A stretch of DNA of 64,000 nt, taken from positions 248,001-312,000 of the forward strand of contig BAAHQB010000205.1 in NCBI GenBank assembly GCA_054601695.1, written 5' to 3'. The DNA comes from Amorphochlora amoebiformis. Taxonomy: Eukaryota; Cercozoa; Chlorarachniophyceae. The notes below the pieces were generated by a model. That model saw only the letters and a program-made list of their open reading frames with translations, ran no database searches and had not been told where the DNA came from. Positions 37,092 to 64,000 of this stretch are shown piece by piece (within the stretch, counting starts at the first letter, position 1; every line of letters begins with the position of its first letter). The position numbers and the translations under genes are program-made.

Positions 37092-39550
37092 ATGATTAAG
37101 TCTGCTGTAAGTTCGACTTGGAAGAAGGATTCCTGGCGCAACCGCCCGGCCAAGCACCAACCCGTATACCCTGACCAGGGTGTGCTATCTGCTGCTACCG
37201 CCACACTGTCTAATCTACCCGCGCTCGTATCTTTCGCGGAAGTTGAAGCCCTCAGGGAGAAGCTGAAGCTGGTGTACGAAGGCAAATGCTTCTACCTTCA
37301 AGGGGGACACTGCGCTGAGACTTTCGAAGATTGCAACAGGAGTAGCATTCAACCCATGTTGGATGTCATGGATATCATGAAGAAGGTACGTCCACAACCC
37401 ATATCAGCTGGTATGGTACCTAACGAGTAAATAATCAGGTGATCACCAGCTACACGGATCTTCCGGTGCTTACCCTTGGTCGCATGGCTGGTCAGTACGC
37501 GAAACCTCGTTCCAGCCCCACGGAGATCATTGCTGGGGTCACCATGGAGTCCTACAAGGGGGATATCATCAACGCTACCGCTAAGGACGTGAAGGCTCGC
37601 ATCCCAGATCCGAGCCGCATGATCCAGGGTTACTTCCGCTCTGCTGCTTGCCTCAATTTCATCCGAAGTTGTACTCACGTGAACAACCGCGTCACCGGTA
37701 ACATGCTTCAGCGCGTTCGCATGATCTTGGGATCCGGCGGAATCCGTTCCTGCTTCTTCCACGGAATGCTTGGCATTGACAGCAAGAAGTTCCATCAAGT
37801 CCAGGACGAACTCGTGGACGCTGAGCAGCGAAGGACGTCGTTGGAGCCGGGGAAGAATCTCTTCATCTCTCACGAGGGACTTCTTCTCGAGTATGAAGAG
37901 AGCATGACTCGCACTGAGCCTTCGAAGAAGAGGGAGGTTGGAGGCACCGGTCGAATCCCGTACAACGCCTCCACTCACATGCTATGGATTGGCCACCGCA
38001 CTCGCGGGCTCGAGGATGCTCACGTCGAGTACTTCCGAGGACTTTTTAATCCTGTTGGGATTAAAGTCGGCCCTGGGACCACTCCAGAGGTTCTCATGAA
38101 CCTAATCAAGCGTCTCAATCCCGATAACGAAGCCGGCAAAGTCATTCTCATCACCCGCTTTGGAGCGGAAAAAGTCACTAAATCTCTTCCCCCCCTTCTC
38201 ACTGCCGTCCACGCTTCCGGCTGCAAAGTTATCTGGGTCTGTGATCCCATGCACGGGAACACATTTAAGAAGAACGGATTCAAAACCCGCGACTTCGCTA
38301 ACGTCGTAAAGGAAATTCTAAACACTATCGCTGTACATAAAGAGGTTGGCACGCGCTTCTGCGGTCTGCACCTGGAGATGTGCGGGAAAGATGTCACCGA
38401 GTGTATCGGAGGCCCTGAGAAGCTCACGGTCGAGGACCTTCCCCGTTGCTTCACCACTGCATGTGACCCACGCCTCAACTTTCAACAGAGCGTCTCCGTT
38501 GCCTTCGCTGTGGGACTTGCTCTTCAAAATATCAAGCCGAAGTTGACCGTTGGAAAGTCTAAACTTGTAAAATACGGCAAACTCGCAGGTCTGAACAAGG
38601 ATGTGTCGAAGCTAATCTTTGGGACCCTCTTCCTTCATAAAGTCGCAGACCCTTTTGCACTCCTGGATTTTATTTATTCCTCTGGCTGCAATGCATTTGA
38701 CACCGCGGCTATATATGGTTCTCCCGAGGGTCGATGTGAAGAAATTCTTGGTAGCTGGATCAAATCTCGCAATATCGATACCAAGAAGCTTGTCATTATC
38801 ACGAAGGGCGGTTGCACTGGAGCGGACATGAAGTGGACTCCTCGAATGGATCGGAGAGAGATTCTAAATGACCTTGAAGGCTCTCTCAAGCGTCTTGGCG
38901 TCGACTGCGTGGATGTATATTTACTTCACCGAGACGATCCTTCAGTAGACGTGAATGATATCGTGGATACCATGAACTATCTCATCGCGCGAAAAAAGAT
39001 CGGGTCTTGGGGAGTCTCGAATTGGAGTTTGGATCGCCTTAAGGCTGCTATTGTTTATGCGAGGGCTAAGAGACTTACTCCCCCTATCGCTGACTCCACT
39101 CAGGCTAGTCTGGCAAAACCCCGCGGTCCAGTCTGGCCTGGGACCACCTACATGAGCCCTGATCGAGAGAAGTTTTACTCAGAGCAGAGGTCTGTCTCGG
39201 TATTTGCTTGGGAATCTCTTGCTAAAGGCTTCATGACTGGAAAGTGGTCTCAAGAGGACCTCAAGGATCTCGAGAGCAAACCTTATCGTGAGAGGACCCT
39301 CATCAAAGCTTACTGCACCAAGGAGAACTTTAAGCGCCGCACTCGAGCAGAGATGTTGGCCAAAGTTCGCGGAGTCCCTGTACATCTTGTTGCGCTTGCG
39401 TACCTCATGAATCTTCAGTGCGATACCTATGTTCTCGTCGGTACCAGCAAGCTCAATCACTTCAAGTCCAATCTTAGGATGTTCAGCGTGTCCTTGACCA
39501 AGAAAGAGTGCGACTGGCTCGTGAATGGTGGCGATCTCATCGAGCAGTAG
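37092..39550 (+). CDS. Class II DAHP synthase fused to an aldo-keto reductase
   Basis: Join 37092-37385 and 39 further bases: the second exon is 37439-39550, after a 53-bp phase-0 intron (GTACGT...ATCAG). 801 residues. Residues 1-465 are plant/actinobacterial-type DAHP synthase, the first shikimate-pathway step (PEP + erythrose-4-phosphate). Metal-site residues are placed as in that family: Cys74 (GGHCAE), His370 (CDPMHGN), Glu411 (HLEM), Asp441 (CDPRLN); KPRS and ITRFGAEKV are also present. GGHCAE replaces the usual GGDCAE. Residues about 475-801 are a complete aldo-keto reductase with tetrad Asp519, Tyr524 (FDTAAIYG), Lys554 and His595 (YLLHRDD). The joining linker is short and within one exon, so the fusion is not a splicing guess. 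Start: first in-frame ATG before the SSTWKKDSW N-terminus; an upstream targeting exon cannot be excluded. No (AT)n inside, unlike every neighbour. Confidence 0.92.
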
Positions 39551-39769
39551 AGATCTACATTTGTGGCAGACAGAAACATTAACATCAGATCTTCCTAACT
39601 TTCCATAGCATGTAGAAAGAGCATGTTGATTGGACATGTGAATTTGAGTAAAAAGTGAGTCTCGAGAACATTTCAAAAGCTAACGTTATCTGTCATATGT
39701 ATTCTCTCTCGAAGAAATATACTCCCTCTTCCTCTCTTTTCGTCATTGTATTTGAATTTATCTAATACA

Positions 39770-40480
<711 letters not shown>

Positions 40481-40499
40481 TATATATATAAATATATAA

Positions 40500-41270
40500 T
40501 TTATATACATGTGTAGTGTGTGTGTCACGGTGTATGTATATATGTAGTGTGTGTGTCGGTGTATGTATAGGTGTTTATGTACTTTATGACAGTATATCTA
40601 GTGTATACATATTTATTTATATCATACGTATGTGCGCATGCAATTCGTTATGTGTTCATGATACGTACATACGTATGTTTCACAACTGTGACCGCGCGTT
40701 CTTGACTCGATTAGACTTTATACGTACTGTACGTACACGCATGTTGTACATTAAAGAATTACGGTACGTACGTATCCAATCATAGAGCAATATCTAGAAT
40801 ATCTGGTATCAATACTACAGCGTACATATGCGCATGAGCATACATGTGCGCATGAGCGTACGTACATGTGCGCATGGGCGCACTGCCGCGCACTTACACT
40901 ACTAGACCATGTACCATGAGATCATGACGTATGGTAGGTATGTACCTAACTAGACCACTGGACTAAAGCTAGCGCTGAAAGGTTTTTCCATTTTCTCTAG
41001 ATTCTAGATATTTGCTTGGAGATTTTACCAAAACTATTATCTGTTGACTCAGTATAAGCTGTAGGCACTAGCTACCTTTACTTATTTTTGAATACATCAT
41101 GACGTTTGAGCATATTCGTTTGAATATTTTACGACGGTAAATCGTATAACTACCAACTACAACAAGCGCTGCTATTGGAATGTACATACTGGGGGACGAT
41201 GTTAAAATCATTATCTGGTAATAACTGTATACTTTGAATGTAAGACAGGCCCTCCCCAGGGTCAAATGCA
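40500..41270. other. Intergenic sequence rich in TACGTA/GCGC/CTAG words
   Basis: Contains repeated palindromic words (ACGTACGT, TGCGCA, CTAG) at 40640-40960 and no supported exon. It probably includes the 3' flanks of both convergent genes. Confidence 0.5.
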
Positions 41271-41273
41271 TGC

Positions 41274-63850
<22,577 letters not shown>

Positions 63851-63953
63851 CTATGAGAAGAAAAAGGGGGTCAGATACATGAGGTTACATACATAGTATA
63901 TATTAATATATATATATATATATTTATATACATTATATATATGTATATATATA

Positions 63954-64000
<47 letters not shown>

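Noticed and set aside
37349-37978. 209-codon minus-strand frame opposite the DAHP synthase
   Set aside because: Shadow of the conserved plus-strand coding sequence; it has no recognisable motif and crosses the intron.

Overview
This is a nuclear window from a single-celled eukaryote. Spliced genes are embedded in (AT)n microsatellites that fill more than half of the sequence. An ApiAP2-type DNA-binding domain (about 5.3-5.8 kb) points to an alveolate of the apicomplexan/chromerid/perkinsid side. Plant-type class II DAHP synthase and EMC1 fit but are not diagnostic, and I cannot name the species. Degenerate TTAGGG-like arrays occur at several places without marking a true chromosome end.

Almost every non-AT 'island' turns out to be one of four things: an exon with GT/AG borders in matching phase, a decayed copy of a neighbouring exon, a tRNA-derived SINE, or a minisatellite. 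Long reading frames of alternating Ile-Tyr are artefacts of (AT)n and are not genes.

Layout: 0.17-3.3 kb, minus-strand class I SAM methyltransferase (3' end off the left edge); 3.5-4.4 kb, two SINEs; 5.3-5.8 kb, minus-strand AT-hook/ApiAP2 protein; 6.2-10.1 kb, scattered exon candidates and a SINE; 10.6-17.9 kb, minus-strand exons of one or two unrecognised genes with a membrane or targeting N-terminus; 18.3-21.7 kb, plus-strand chromodomain/Tudor chromatin protein, divergent from the previous gene; 22-31 kb, repeats (TTAGGG-like, CTAG-rich, a 52-bp minisatellite) with a few exon candidates; 31.7-36.8 kb, minus-strand USB1-like U6 snRNA phosphodiesterase; 37.1-39.55 kb, plus-strand fusion of class II DAHP synthase with an aldo-keto reductase; 40.1 kb, a pure (CG)n tract between convergent genes; 41.3-63.85 kb, minus-strand EMC1 in 31 exons (5' end off the right edge).

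The genes do not form a pathway. Their common feature is structural. Introns have been inflated by microsatellites, and exons, often only their 3' end plus the 5' splice site, have been copied in tandem and left to decay beside the working copy. The DAHP synthase fusion is the exception: it has one 53-bp intron and no AT tract. All gene models rest on reading frame, phase and splice-site agreement plus remembered family motifs; no search was run.
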